A stretch of DNA of 64,000 nt from Arthrobacter gandavensis (GTDB lineage Bacteria > Actinomycetota > Actinomycetes > Actinomycetales > Micrococcaceae), in contig NZ_VTFU01000007.1 in assembly GCF_009192735.1 (NCBI RefSeq), positions 62,001 through 126,000 of the forward strand, read 5' to 3'. Numbering within the stretch: position 1 is the first letter of the stretch; every line of letters starts with the position of its first letter. Shown here in pieces: positions 16,520-24,868 of this stretch. The notes under the pieces were generated by a model. The model was not told the DNA's origin. It searched no databases and saw only the letters and a program-made list of their open reading frames with translations. The position numbers and the translations under genes are program-made.

Positions 16520-17302
16520 TCAGGCGTTGCCGCCGGCAGCCAGCAGGCCGCCGTCGAGGTTCAGGATCTGGCCGGTGATCCAGGCTGCGTCGTCCGAAGC
16601 CAGGAAGGCCGCGGCGCCAGCCACGTCGTCGGGCGTGCCAAGCCGGCCGAGGGGATAGGCAGCGGCCACCTGCTCCTCCCGGCCTTCATACAGGGCCCGG
16701 GCAAACTGCGTCTTGACGACGGCGGGGGCGAGGGCATTGACGCGGATGGCCGGGCCCAGTTCGACGGCCAGCGACCGGGTGAGCTGCTCGATGGCTGCCT
16801 TGCTGACGCCGTAAAAGCTGATTCCGGGAGACGGCGTCTGGGCGCTGACCGAGGAGAGATTGATGACCGAGCCGCCGCGGCCGGCAAAATCGAGTTTCTC
16901 GTGATGGTACGCCGCCTGCACCCAGCCGAGCGTGCCGTAAAGATTGACCTCGATGATCTTGCGGGCGGCTTCAGCGTCCAGCTCCATCAACGGGCCGTAT
17001 ACCGGATTGATGCCGGCGTTGTTGACGAGGATGTCCAGCCGGCCGAAGGCTCCCGCCACCGTATCGAGGACTTCGGCGCGGTGGACGGCGTCGTCCGACT
17101 TGCCGGCGATCGCCAGGACCGTGCCGTCAGGGAACGACGCCGCGGCCTCCTCCAGGGGGCCGGGCTTGCGTGCGGTGATGCAGACCCGGGCACCCTCCGC
17201 GGCCAACCGCTGGGCTACCGCCAGGCCAATGCCCCGGCTGGCCCCGGTGACGATGGCGGTCTTGCCCTCCAGCCGGCGGGCGGCGACGCTGTTTTCCTGC
17301 AC
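16520..17302 (-). CDS. Short-chain dehydrogenase/reductase (SDR)
   Basis: A 260-aa classical SDR: TGASRGIG cofactor loop, NNAG (LVNNAGINPVYGP), catalytic Ser-Tyr-Lys (INLSSVS...FYGVSKAAI) and a C-terminal LNLDGGLLAAGG. The start is taken as GTG 17302, which has AAAGGAG about 6 nt upstream; a 19-residue extension to an ATG at 17359 would run over the palindrome at 17357 and has no SD. First gene of the acyl-CoA operon, so probably a hydroxyacyl-CoA or 3-ketoacyl reductase. Confidence 0.9.
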   Translation of the reverse strand: MQENSVAARRLEGKTAIVTGASRGIGLAVAQRLAAEGARVCITARKPGPLEEAAASFPDGTVLAIAGKSDDAVHRAEVLDTVAGAFGRLDILVNNAGINPVYGPLMELDAEAARKIIEVNLYGTLGWVQAAYHHEKLDFAGRGGSVINLSSVSAQTPSPGISFYGVSKAAIEQLTRSLAVELGPAIRVNALAPAVVKTQFARALYEGREEQVAAAYPLGRLGTPDDVAGAAAFLASDDAAWITGQILNLDGGLLAAGGNA

Positions 17303-17356
17303 CGGGACTCCTTTGTCAGTGACGTGTGGCCATCCAAACCAAGCATCGAACAAAAA

Positions 17357-17370
17357 CAAGCAACCGCTTG
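17357..17370. promoter_or_regulatory. Palindromic operator of the acyl-CoA operon
   Basis: CAAGC and GCTTG flank a 4-nt centre about 55 bp before the SDR start. The half-site CAAG...CTTG is like those bound by KstR2/FadR-type TetR repressors controlling acyl-CoA dehydrogenase operons in actinobacteria. Confidence 0.5.
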
Positions 17371-17519
17371 GTATGGACGGCGCCTAGGCTAAGTCTGGTC
17401 CAGGGCCCATGATGTGTCAATGCTCACACCCGTGCATCCTAGGGCCGGTGCTCGGGGAAGGCCGGTGTTCGGGGAAGGTTCCGGGCCGGACCCCGGAGTC
17501 GGCGGGAGTGGCGGCAGCG

Positions 17520-19493
17520 TCAGCGGTACCGGCGGTGGAGGTTCTCTCCGGCGTCAGGACCATTTGCCCACTCCGAAATCCAGGGACCGGTTCCTTCGGA
17601 CTGGTCCAGGACTCCATCCTCGAGCCAGGTGTACCGCCCGGACAGGACGCCCTTGGCGAGCCGGCGGTCCTCGGCGTCGGAGTTTCGCCACAGCTCGTCA
17701 AAGAGGGTGTCGGTCCGCACCCGGGACTGAGCGCAGAATGCCGCCGCCAGCTCAAACGCTGCCGCGCCCTCCGCCGGATCCTTTCGGCGCATGGTTTCAG
17801 CGCGCATGCACACGGCGGACATGGCGAAGAGTTCGGCGCCGATGTCCACAATCCGGCCCAGGAACACCTGGTGGTGCTCCAGCCCTGCCTGCCACCGGGC
17901 CATGCCGTAGAAGGCGGACCGGGCCAGCCGGCGCGAAGCGCGGTCCGCATACCGCAGGTAAACAGCCAGGGGACCGAACTCCGCATAGGAGGTGGGCACC
18001 GATCCGCGCCCCGCAGCCAAGGTGGGGAGCCACCGGCCGTAGAAGCCGCTGGCCTTCACTGCGGCCCGGGCTTTCCTGCCCAGGGTGGCATCCGCGACGG
18101 CCAAATCGCCCGCGGCTTTGAGGTGGGCATCAACGGCCTCGCGGGCGATGAGCAGGTGCATGATTTCCGTGCTGCCTTCAAAGACCCGGTTGATGCGCAG
18201 GTCCCGCAGCTGCTGCTCGGCACCAACTGCCCGCTCGCCCCGCGCCGCCAGGGAGTCCGCGGTTTCAAAGCCGCGGCCGCCGCGGATCTGCACCAGCTCA
18301 TCGCCAACGCGGTATGCCATCTCCGAGGCCCACAGCTTGGCCAGTGCGGCTTCGATCCGGATGTCCTTGGTGCCGGCGTCGGCCATGCTGGCAGACAGCT
18401 CAAACACGCTCTCCAGGGCGAAAGCGGTGCCGGCGATGAAGGCCACCTTCTTGGCCACCGCCTCGTGCTGGCCGATCGGGCGTCCCCACTGTTCCCTGGT
18501 CCCGGTCCAGCCGCGGGCAATTTTCACGGACCACTTGGCTGACGCCGCACACATGGCCGGAATGGACAGACGGCCCGTGTTCAGGGTGGTCAGGGCGATC
18601 TTCAGGCCCTGGCCTTCCCGGCCCAGGCGGTTGGCGGCCGGTACCCGGACGCCGCGGAGCCGGGTCACCCCGTTTTCGATACCGCGCAGGCCCATGAAAT
18701 TGTTCCGGTTTTCCACGGTGATCCCCGGAGAGTCCATTTCGACCACGAAGGCGCTGATGCCGCCCTTCTCCGAACCGTGCGGCGGTACGGCCGCCATGAC
18801 CACCACCAGTTCGGCAATGACGCCGTTGGTGGTCCAAAGCTTGACCCCGTCCAGCACATATTCGCTGCCGTCCTCGGACGGCACGGCGGTGGCCCGCATC
18901 CGGGCAGGGTCCGACCCGACGTCGGGCTCTGTCAGCAGGAAAGCGGAAACCGCGCCTGTGGCGCAGCGGGGCAGGTACTCTTCCTGCTGCTCCGCCGTCC
19001 CGAAAACCTTGACCGGCTCCGGAACGCCAATGGAAAGATGCGCCGACACCAGTGCCCCAAGGCTGGGATGCACCGACCCCAGAAGCATCAGTGCCCGGCC
19101 GTAGGCGAGCAGGGACAGGCCGAGGCCGGAAAACTGCCGCGGAATCTTCATGCCGAAGACGCCCAGTTCGGTGAGGCCCCGGAGGTATTCGTCCGGAATA
19201 ACGCCGGTGCGCTCGATCAGCCTGCCGTCCAGAGTGGCGCAGTATGCGGCGAGCCGGTCCAGGAAGTCCCGCTCCCGGATCGCCGCTTCCGGATCCACCG
19301 GCTGCGGGCGGATGAGGGCCAGGTTGTAATTGCCCATGTAAATGCCTTTGGCAAAGCTGGGGCGCCGGTCCTCACTGATGCGTGAGGCCTCCGCCAGCGC
19401 GCGCGCATCCTGGGCGGTAACCACCCGTTCCTTGACCTCCCGGACGCCGTCGTCGCCGGCGCTTCGGGCATCCTGCAGATCCTTCGTGCTCAT
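17520..19493 (-). CDS. Large acyl-CoA dehydrogenase (FadE-like)
   Basis: A 657-aa acyl-CoA dehydrogenase, longer than the usual 380-420 aa because of N- and C-terminal extensions. The core is clear: AVSAFLLTEPDVGSDPARM and KLWTTNG (FAD/substrate region), GREGQGLKIALTTLNTGRL, and QIRGGRGFETADSLAARGERAVGAEQQLRDLRINRVFEGSTEIM near residue 470. ATG 19493 is preceded by GAGGGGA; the frame continues 288 bp upstream but those residues do not look coding. It is divergent from the MarR gene at 19739. Confidence 0.88.
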   Translation of the reverse strand: MSTKDLQDARSAGDDGVREVKERVVTAQDARALAEASRISEDRRPSFAKGIYMGNYNLALIRPQPVDPEAAIRERDFLDRLAAYCATLDGRLIERTGVIPDEYLRGLTELGVFGMKIPRQFSGLGLSLLAYGRALMLLGSVHPSLGALVSAHLSIGVPEPVKVFGTAEQQEEYLPRCATGAVSAFLLTEPDVGSDPARMRATAVPSEDGSEYVLDGVKLWTTNGVIAELVVVMAAVPPHGSEKGGISAFVVEMDSPGITVENRNNFMGLRGIENGVTRLRGVRVPAANRLGREGQGLKIALTTLNTGRLSIPAMCAASAKWSVKIARGWTGTREQWGRPIGQHEAVAKKVAFIAGTAFALESVFELSASMADAGTKDIRIEAALAKLWASEMAYRVGDELVQIRGGRGFETADSLAARGERAVGAEQQLRDLRINRVFEGSTEIMHLLIAREAVDAHLKAAGDLAVADATLGRKARAAVKASGFYGRWLPTLAAGRGSVPTSYAEFGPLAVYLRYADRASRRLARSAFYGMARWQAGLEHHQVFLGRIVDIGAELFAMSAVCMRAETMRRKDPAEGAAAFELAAAFCAQSRVRTDTLFDELWRNSDAEDRRLAKGVLSGRYTWLEDGVLDQSEGTGPWISEWANGPDAGENLHRRYR

Positions 19494-19636
19494 GGCGGTT
19501 CCCCTCGTCCAAGCTGCACCAGGCAGCCTCCGTTGGCTGTGGCGCCCCAGCCTACGCTCCGGCGGCACCGCCAGAAAGGGTTTGCGGACGGAGGGCTGCA
19601 ATCGCATTCCCGGGACGGCCGGAAGAACCTCAATTC

Positions 19637-19667
19637 TTGACAAAGGCCCCCCTGGTAGCGTTGGAAT
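19637..19667 (+). promoter_or_regulatory. Probable promoter of the marR gene
   Basis: A perfect TTGACA (19637-19642) is followed by TGGAAT (19662-19667) at 19 bp, in the divergent region between the acyl-CoA dehydrogenase and MarR genes. The spacing is long, so the -10 assignment is tentative. Confidence 0.45.
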
Positions 19668-19738
19668 GGTAAGCACACTGATTATTCCGATGCTAACCGG
19701 ACCCCAATATGGGGCGATGGATACAGGGAAGCAGGCTG

Positions 19739-20176
19739 ATGCAGAACGAGGGGGATTGGGAAGCCGTCCGGTTGCTGTCAACGGCCGCGCGATTGGTTCG
19801 CCGTGAAGTTGATAACCGGCTGCGGGAAGTTGGACTGACCCAGGAGCGTGTCACAGTGCTCCGGGTGCTGATGGCGGACGGCCCGTTGAAACGGGCCGAG
19901 CTCGCGCGCAGGCTGAGGGTTACGGCACAGACGCTGGGAACCTCGCTGGTGACAATGGCGCGCCAGGGACTTGTCGCCGAGCTGCCTCCCCAAGAGGAAG
20001 GATCTGCCCGGCGGATGGTGGGAATCTCGGATCACGGGCGCCGAATGCTGCTGCAGGCCGACGAGATAGAACGTGCCGGATTCACCGCCGATATCCGGCC
20101 CGAACTGCGCCGGGAGCTTATCGGCCTGATCCGGGAGCTGGAAGTGCACCGTGCAGGTGCCTCGGCGTCACTGTAG
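19739..20176 (+). CDS. MarR-family transcriptional regulator
   Basis: A 145-aa winged-helix regulator. LTQERVTVLRVLMADGPLKRAELARRLRVTAQTLGTSLVTMARQGLV is the HTH with recognition helix, followed by a wing (EEGSARRMVGISDHGRRML). ATG 19739 is preferred; an in-frame ATG 30 nt upstream is possible. The gene is divergent from the large acyl-CoA dehydrogenase gene, so that gene or itself is a likely target. Ligand unknown. Confidence 0.82.
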   Translation: MQNEGDWEAVRLLSTAARLVRREVDNRLREVGLTQERVTVLRVLMADGPLKRAELARRLRVTAQTLGTSLVTMARQGLVAELPPQEEGSARRMVGISDHGRRMLLQADEIERAGFTADIRPELRRELIGLIRELEVHRAGASASL

Positions 20177-20263
20177 CTCCGGAGCGGACCCGCCTCCGGC
20201 CGGGGTAACGTGATGAGTAATCCAGTAGGAACGTCACGGCCCCAGCCCGGAAGAAGGTAAAAG

Positions 20264-20602
20264 ATGAGTGAAGGCATTCGAGTTGCTGCCGCGGAAGACA
20301 TTGACGAAGGAACTGCGGTGAAGGTCGACGCCGAGGTGGCGGGCACATCGGATGACATTGCCGTCTTTCACAGCGACAACGGAAGCTTTTATGCGCTCAA
20401 CGACACGTGCACGCACGAGGAAGCATCGCTGTCAGAGGGGTGGATCGAAGACGATGAAGTTGAATGCCCGATTCACTCCGCACGGTTCTGCCTCCGGACG
20501 GGAGAGGCACTGTGCCTGCCGGCCCTGGTGAACGCCAAGGCGCATCGGGTCGAGGTCCGCAGCGGAGACGTCTACCTCTACCCCGGCGAAGCTCCCGAGT
20601 AG
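20264..20602 (+). CDS. Rieske-type non-heme ferredoxin
   Basis: A 112-aa [2Fe-2S] protein. The cluster ligands are Cys49-Thr-His51 and Cys68-Pro-Ile-His71, exactly the C-x-H...C-x-x-H pattern with 16 residues between. With no membrane segment or signal it is a soluble ferredoxin of the dioxygenase/NirD-like class. SD GAAGAAGG precedes the ATG. It is not beside an oxygenase gene, so its electron partner is not evident here. Confidence 0.9.
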   Translation: MSEGIRVAAAEDIDEGTAVKVDAEVAGTSDDIAVFHSDNGSFYALNDTCTHEEASLSEGWIEDDEVECPIHSARFCLRTGEALCLPALVNAKAHRVEVRSGDVYLYPGEAPE

Positions 20603-20677
20603 TCCAGACCCCTGGCCCACGGGAAGTGGATGGGCATGTGAGCGGTAATACGCAAGACTGATGTTGCGTAATAGGGG

Positions 20678-20696
20678 CAAGGGTAGGATACCCTTA
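20678..20696 (+). promoter_or_regulatory. IdeR/DtxR-type iron box
   Basis: CAAGGGTAGGATACCCTTA agrees with the actinobacterial iron-box consensus TTAGGTTAGGCTAACCTAA at about 14 of 19 positions and has perfect 7-bp arms (AAGGGTA/TACCCTT). It covers a -10-like TAGGAT (20684-20689), about 70 bp before the iron-siderophore binding protein gene. Confidence 0.75.
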
Positions 20697-20763
20697 CTTT
20701 TGTCCGGCTTTCCGGATCAAAGTCAGCGTTGAAACCTACCTTCCCTTCAGTCAAGGAGCCCCC

Positions 20764-21813
20764 ATGGCCCTGTTCCGGATGCGCCGCGCTGCGGCCGTCG
20801 CCGCCGTCGCCGTTCTGTCCCTCTCCGCCTGCTCAACCGGGTCCACCGGAGGCGACGCCGATGCCGGCACCGGTTCCTCTGCTGCGGCGGATGAATTCCC
20901 CGTCACCATCGAGCATGCCTACGGTGAAACAACCATCGATTCAGCACCTGAGCGCGTAGCTGCTGTCGCCTGGGCGAATGCGGAAACCGCGCTCGCCCTC
21001 GGCGTGGTTCCGGTGGGCATGCCGACCATCGACTATGGCGGAAATGACCAGGGAACAACCCCGTGGATTGACGAGGCCCTGGAAGAGCTTGGTGCCCCCA
21101 TCGGCTCCGAGAACGCCCCGGTCCAGTACTCGGAAACGGACGGGATTGCCTTTGACGACGTCGCGGCGACCAACCCCGACGTCATCCTCGCCGCCTACTC
21201 CGGGTTGACGCAGGAGGACTACGACAAGCTGTCCAAGATCGCTCCCGTGGTGGCCTACCCCGAGGCGGAATGGGGTACGTCGTGGCAGGAAACCGCCAGC
21301 ATGACCGGCGCCGCCCTGGGCCTGTCAGATAAGGCCGATGAGCTGATCGCGGACACCGAGCAGTCCATCAAGGACGCGGCAGCAGACCACCCCGAGCTTG
21401 AAGGGAAAACCTTCATCTACGGAAACCTTGCCCCGGCCGGCTCGTCCATCTACACCGCTCTGGATAACCGTCCCAAATTCCTCACCGAACTCGGCATGGT
21501 CCAGGCCCCGGTCGTGGACGAGAATGCTCCTGATGGAGAGTTCTACTTCCCGTGGGCCAATGAAAATGCCAACCAGCTGGACTCCGACGTCTTCGTGACC
21601 TGGGTGCAGGATGACGCAGCTGCCGCTTCCCTCGGCACTGACCCGCTGCTGGGCCAGATCCCTGCGGTAAAGAACGGTGGGCTGGTTGCCGACTCCAACG
21701 CCGAGCGCATCTTCTCAGTGTCCGCCATCAACGTCCTGAGCATCCCGTACGCCCTGGACAACGTAGTGCCGATGATCGCCGATGCGGCGGCCACGGCCGA
21801 CGCCGGCAAGTAA
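20764..21813 (+). CDS. Iron-siderophore ABC transporter substrate-binding lipoprotein
   Basis: A 349-aa class III binding protein. The N-terminus has a lipoprotein signal (RMRRAAAVAAVAVLSLSACSTG, Cys about 21), then a linker and the FepB/FhuD-type fold: PERVAAVAWANAETALALGVVPVG, NPDVILAAYSGLTQEDYDKLSKIAPVVAY. ATG 20764 has AAGGAG upstream. An iron box covers its promoter. The matching permeases and ATPase are probably those at 29.6-32.8 kb, behind a second iron box. Delivers ferric siderophore to the membrane complex. Confidence 0.9.
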   Translation: MALFRMRRAAAVAAVAVLSLSACSTGSTGGDADAGTGSSAAADEFPVTIEHAYGETTIDSAPERVAAVAWANAETALALGVVPVGMPTIDYGGNDQGTTPWIDEALEELGAPIGSENAPVQYSETDGIAFDDVAATNPDVILAAYSGLTQEDYDKLSKIAPVVAYPEAEWGTSWQETASMTGAALGLSDKADELIADTEQSIKDAAADHPELEGKTFIYGNLAPAGSSIYTALDNRPKFLTELGMVQAPVVDENAPDGEFYFPWANENANQLDSDVFVTWVQDDAAAASLGTDPLLGQIPAVKNGGLVADSNAERIFSVSAINVLSIPYALDNVVPMIADAAATADAGK

Positions 21814-21852
21814 GCTCCGGCAGGCAAGTTCTCGGCCAAGAAATACGTTCCA

Positions 21853-21898
21853 AAAGGGAGCACCTCCGGAGGATTCCGGGGGTGCTCCCTTTGTGCTC
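21853..21898 (+). terminator. Intrinsic terminator after the iron-binding lipoprotein gene
   Basis: AAAGGGAGCACC (21853-21864) pairs with GGTGCTCCCTTT (21881-21892), with a smaller inner stem. Confidence 0.8.
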
Positions 21899-21975
21899 CG
21901 GTGTTGCCGTTCTCACTCACGGAGGCATCCGTCCGATTGGACAGGACCCCCCATGGAACTGACACGATCGAATGT

Positions 21976-23190
21976 ATGCAAGATCTGCTCAGTATTGCCT
22001 CCAGCCTCAAGCCCGTGTTCGTCGTGCTCCTCGCTGTGGCGGCAGCCCTGCTGCTCGCCCGGATCGTCCGGGAGTCCGTGGCCCGGATCTTCCGGCGCGT
22101 TCCCCGCATCCGCGAAGCGATAGCGCTGGGGCGCAATCCACTGCGGCTGGTGCTGTCCCTTATCGGCATCCGGATTGGCCTGGGCGCCACTGCGACCGGC
22201 GCTGAGTGGTTTGGTCCGGTCAGCTACGTGCTCACGCTGGGGCTGATCGCTTCACTGGCCTGGCTGGCCGTCGTCGTCCTGCTCATCATCGAGGTGATGC
22301 TGCTGAGCAAATACTCGACTGACAGCAAGGACAACCGCCGGATGCGCCGGCTGAAAACGCAGATCATGCTGGGGCGCCGGGTGGGCGTGGCCGTCATCGT
22401 CACCATCGGCGTGGCCTTTGTCCTGCTCACCATCCCCGAAGTCCGGGCCCTCGGCGCCGGTATCCTCGCCTCCGCCGGTCTGATTTCCATCGTTGCCGGT
22501 CTTGCCGTGCAAAGCACCCTCACCAACGTCTTTGCCGGCATGCAGCTGGCATTTACGGACGCCATCCGGGTTGACGACGTCGTGGTCGTTGAGACCCAGT
22601 GGGGAACGATCGAAGAAATCACCATGACGTATGTGGTGGTGCATCTGTGGGATGACCGGCGGCTGATCCTGCCGTCCACCTACTTCACCACCACACCGTT
22701 CGAGAACTGGACCAGGAAGCAGTCCGCCATCCTGGGCACCGTGGAGCTGGACCTGGACTGGCGTGCGCCGGTGGGGGACCTGCGGGCGCACCTGAAGGAA
22801 ACCCTCGCCGGAACCGAGCTGTGGGACGGCCGGACCGGAGTCCTGCAGATTACCGACGCGGTCAACTCGCTGGTGCGGGTGCGCATCCTGGTCAGCGCTG
22901 AGGACAGCGGGGCGCTGTTCGACCTGCGCTGCCTGGTCCGCGAAGCGATGGTCACGTACCTGCAGGAATGGCACCCCGGAGCATTGCCGCGCCAACGCTG
23001 GGAGGAAGTCCGCGCCGCGGCTTCCGAGGTGCACAAAGCGCCGCGGTCCCGCGCAGGCGGAGACCCGGAAGATACCAGCACGTCGCAGTTCTTCACCGGG
23101 TCGATCGAGGCCATTGACCGCCGTCATTCCTTTGCCGGCCCGGGCAAGCAGGTCTTTGATGAGCGCGAGGAGAACTCCACTGACGACTAG
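21976..23190 (+). CDS. Mechanosensitive ion channel family protein (MscS)
   Basis: A 404-aa membrane protein with four to five N-terminal helices ending in the pore-type segment (VRALGAGILASAGLISIVAGLAVQSTLTNVFAGMQLAFTDAIRVDDVVVV), the MscS hallmark, followed by the beta domain (WGTIEEITMTYVVVHLWDDRRLILPSTYF) and a polar cytoplasmic tail. ATG 21976 is the first that gives a native N-terminus; there is no strong SD. A longer version from GTG 21901 overlaps the terminator region and is unlikely. Releases solutes on hypo-osmotic shock or acts in signalling. Confidence 0.88.
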   Translation: MQDLLSIASSLKPVFVVLLAVAAALLLARIVRESVARIFRRVPRIREAIALGRNPLRLVLSLIGIRIGLGATATGAEWFGPVSYVLTLGLIASLAWLAVVVLLIIEVMLLSKYSTDSKDNRRMRRLKTQIMLGRRVGVAVIVTIGVAFVLLTIPEVRALGAGILASAGLISIVAGLAVQSTLTNVFAGMQLAFTDAIRVDDVVVVETQWGTIEEITMTYVVVHLWDDRRLILPSTYFTTTPFENWTRKQSAILGTVELDLDWRAPVGDLRAHLKETLAGTELWDGRTGVLQITDAVNSLVRVRILVSAEDSGALFDLRCLVREAMVTYLQEWHPGALPRQRWEEVRAAASEVHKAPRSRAGGDPEDTSTSQFFTGSIEAIDRRHSFAGPGKQVFDEREENSTDD

Positions 23191-23311
23191 TCCAACGGCG
23201 GCGCATTCTCCTTCCATCGGTTGACAGACGGCCGTCCTTCTGGCTGGCTGGGCAGCAGGGCAAGGCGTCCATCCGACTGTTGGGCGTCAAACACGGAACA
23301 GGGGAACAGGC

Positions 23312-23623
23312 ATGGCAGACGAATATGTGATCCATGAACTGCAGGGCTCCAACGTTTGGGCCAAGGACGGCGAGAGGCTGGGCCTGGTGGGCCAGGTGCA
23401 CCTGGACCGGGCCACGGGGGAGCCGGAATGGATTACCGTTGCCCTGGGCCTGTTTGAAACGAGGCAGCACTTTGTTCCACTGGCCGGAGCACGCCGGGAC
23501 GAGGATGACATTTACGTCAACTTCAGCCGTGAGGCAGTCGATGACTCGCCTGTGGTGGATCCCGACGGCGCGCTCAGCTCCGAGGAAGAAACCCTGCTCA
23601 CGGACTATTACAAGCAGTTCTGA
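23312..23623 (+). CDS. PRC-barrel domain protein
   Basis: A 103-aa soluble protein resembling the PRC-barrel family: VWAKDGERLGLVGQVHLDRATGEPEWITVALGLFETRQHFVPL fits the strand-turn pattern, with the characteristic 'G-x-v-G-x-V...T-G-x-P-x-w' order. An acidic tail follows. PRC-barrel proteins in actinobacteria are often stress-induced and of unknown function. It lies between the MscS and YihY genes, all on the + strand but each with its own spacing. Confidence 0.8.
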   Translation: MADEYVIHELQGSNVWAKDGERLGLVGQVHLDRATGEPEWITVALGLFETRQHFVPLAGARRDEDDIYVNFSREAVDDSPVVDPDGALSSEEETLLTDYYKQF

Positions 23624-23666
23624 CTCCGGCTGCCGGTGGGAAGCCGGAGCCGCAGCGCAGGGTCCT

Positions 23667-23695
23667 TTGGTAGTAAGTCCCCTTACCAATAGGAT
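23667..23695 (+). promoter_or_regulatory. Promoter with overlapping dyad, yihY-like gene
   Basis: TTGGTA (-35, 23667-23672), exactly 17 bp, then TAGGAT (-10, 23690-23695). The -35 is the left arm of a dyad TTGGTA/TACCAA with inner GTAAG/CTTAC arms (23673-23686), so a regulator could occlude it. Confidence 0.6.
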
Positions 23696-23730
23696 AAAAG
23701 CCTGCAATTCAACGCACCCAGGAGGCCGTC

Positions 23731-24804
23731 ATGGCGCAGCAGGACAGCGGAGGGGCCAAAACGGCGCCGGATCCCGAACACGCGAGCAAGCCGGACACCC
23801 CGGCCGAAGTTACAAAGCCCAGTTGGAAGTACATCCTGCGCAAGACGGTCCGTGAATTCAGCAAGGACCAGTGCACTGATCTGGCAGCAGCCCTGACCTA
23901 CTACACGGTGCTGGCCATGTTCCCGGCCCTGCTGGCGCTGGTATCCATTCTCGGCCTGGTGGGGCAGGCTGAAAGCACCACCAACACCATGCTCGACTTC
24001 CTGGAAGAGTTCGCTCCGGGCAGCGCGGTGGAGGTCCTGGAAGGCCCGATTAAGCAGCTGACAACGTCCGGTGCCGCCGGATTTGCGTTGATTGTCGGTA
24101 TTGCCGGTGCGCTGTGGTCAGCATCCGGCTACGTGAAGGCCTTTGGACGGTCCATGAACCGCATCTACGAAGTTGATGAAGGCCGGCCGGCCTGGAAGCT
24201 GCTGCCCACCCAGCTGCTGGTAACCCTGATCCTGATCCTGCTGGTGGCGGCGCTGCTCATCATGCTGGTGATCAGCGGGCCCATAGCCGAGACACTGGGC
24301 AACTTCATCGGTCTCGGCGCCGAGTCGCTCACCATCTGGAACATTGCCAAGTGGCCGGTGATGGTCCTGTTCGCGGTGCTGGTCATAGCGATCCTGTACT
24401 ACGCCACCCCCAACGTGAAGCAGCCCAAGTTCCGCTGGATGAGCATGGGGGCCTTTATTGCGCTGGTGATCCTCGCCATCGTGACGCTCGGCTTTAGCTT
24501 CTACGTCTCAAACTTCGGCAACTACAACGCCACCTACGGTGCCATTGGTGGCGTGATCGTCCTGCTGCTGTGGCTGTGGCTGGCCAACCTGTCGCTGCTG
24601 TTCGGCGCCGAGTTTGACGCCGAGGTGGAGCGCGGGCGGGAACTCCAGGCCGGTATCCAGGCTGAGGAGAGCGTGCAGCTGCCCCCGCGTGACACGCGCC
24701 AGACGGAAAAGCGCCAGGAGCAGGAAGAGGAAGACATCGAGCAGGGCCGCAAGCTGCGCCAGCAGCATGCCGGCAAGGACTACGACGACGACCTGCACGA
24801 ATAG
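23731..24804 (+). CDS. YihY/BrkB-family inner membrane protein
   Basis: A 357-aa protein with six membrane helices and the defining motif DLAAALTYYTVLAMFPALLALVSILGL. The soluble N-terminus is short; the C-terminal 70 residues are highly charged (QTEKRQEQEEEDIEQGRKLRQQHAGKD). ATG 23731 has CAGGAGG upstream. The family is widespread and poorly understood (once called ribonuclease BN by mistake). Followed by a strong terminator. Confidence 0.88.
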   Translation: MAQQDSGGAKTAPDPEHASKPDTPAEVTKPSWKYILRKTVREFSKDQCTDLAAALTYYTVLAMFPALLALVSILGLVGQAESTTNTMLDFLEEFAPGSAVEVLEGPIKQLTTSGAAGFALIVGIAGALWSASGYVKAFGRSMNRIYEVDEGRPAWKLLPTQLLVTLILILLVAALLIMLVISGPIAETLGNFIGLGAESLTIWNIAKWPVMVLFAVLVIAILYYATPNVKQPKFRWMSMGAFIALVILAIVTLGFSFYVSNFGNYNATYGAIGGVIVLLLWLWLANLSLLFGAEFDAEVERGRELQAGIQAEESVQLPPRDTRQTEKRQEQEEEDIEQGRKLRQQHAGKDYDDDLHE

Positions 24805-24822
24805 ATAGACCCCGTAACAGGA

Positions 24823-24860
24823 GCTGCCCCGGACCGCTTGGTCCGGGGCAGCGCTGTTTT
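24823..24860. terminator. Intrinsic terminator between convergent genes
   Basis: GCTGCCCCGGACC and GGTCCGGGGCAGC form a perfect 13-bp stem with a 4-nt loop; TTTT follows on the + strand. Confidence 0.85.
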
Positions 24861-24868
24861 AGCGGGAG

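Noticed and set aside
22252-23217. A 321-aa - strand ORF antisense to the MscS gene
   Set aside because: Composition is Gly/Gln/His-rich with no domain, typical of antisense shadows.
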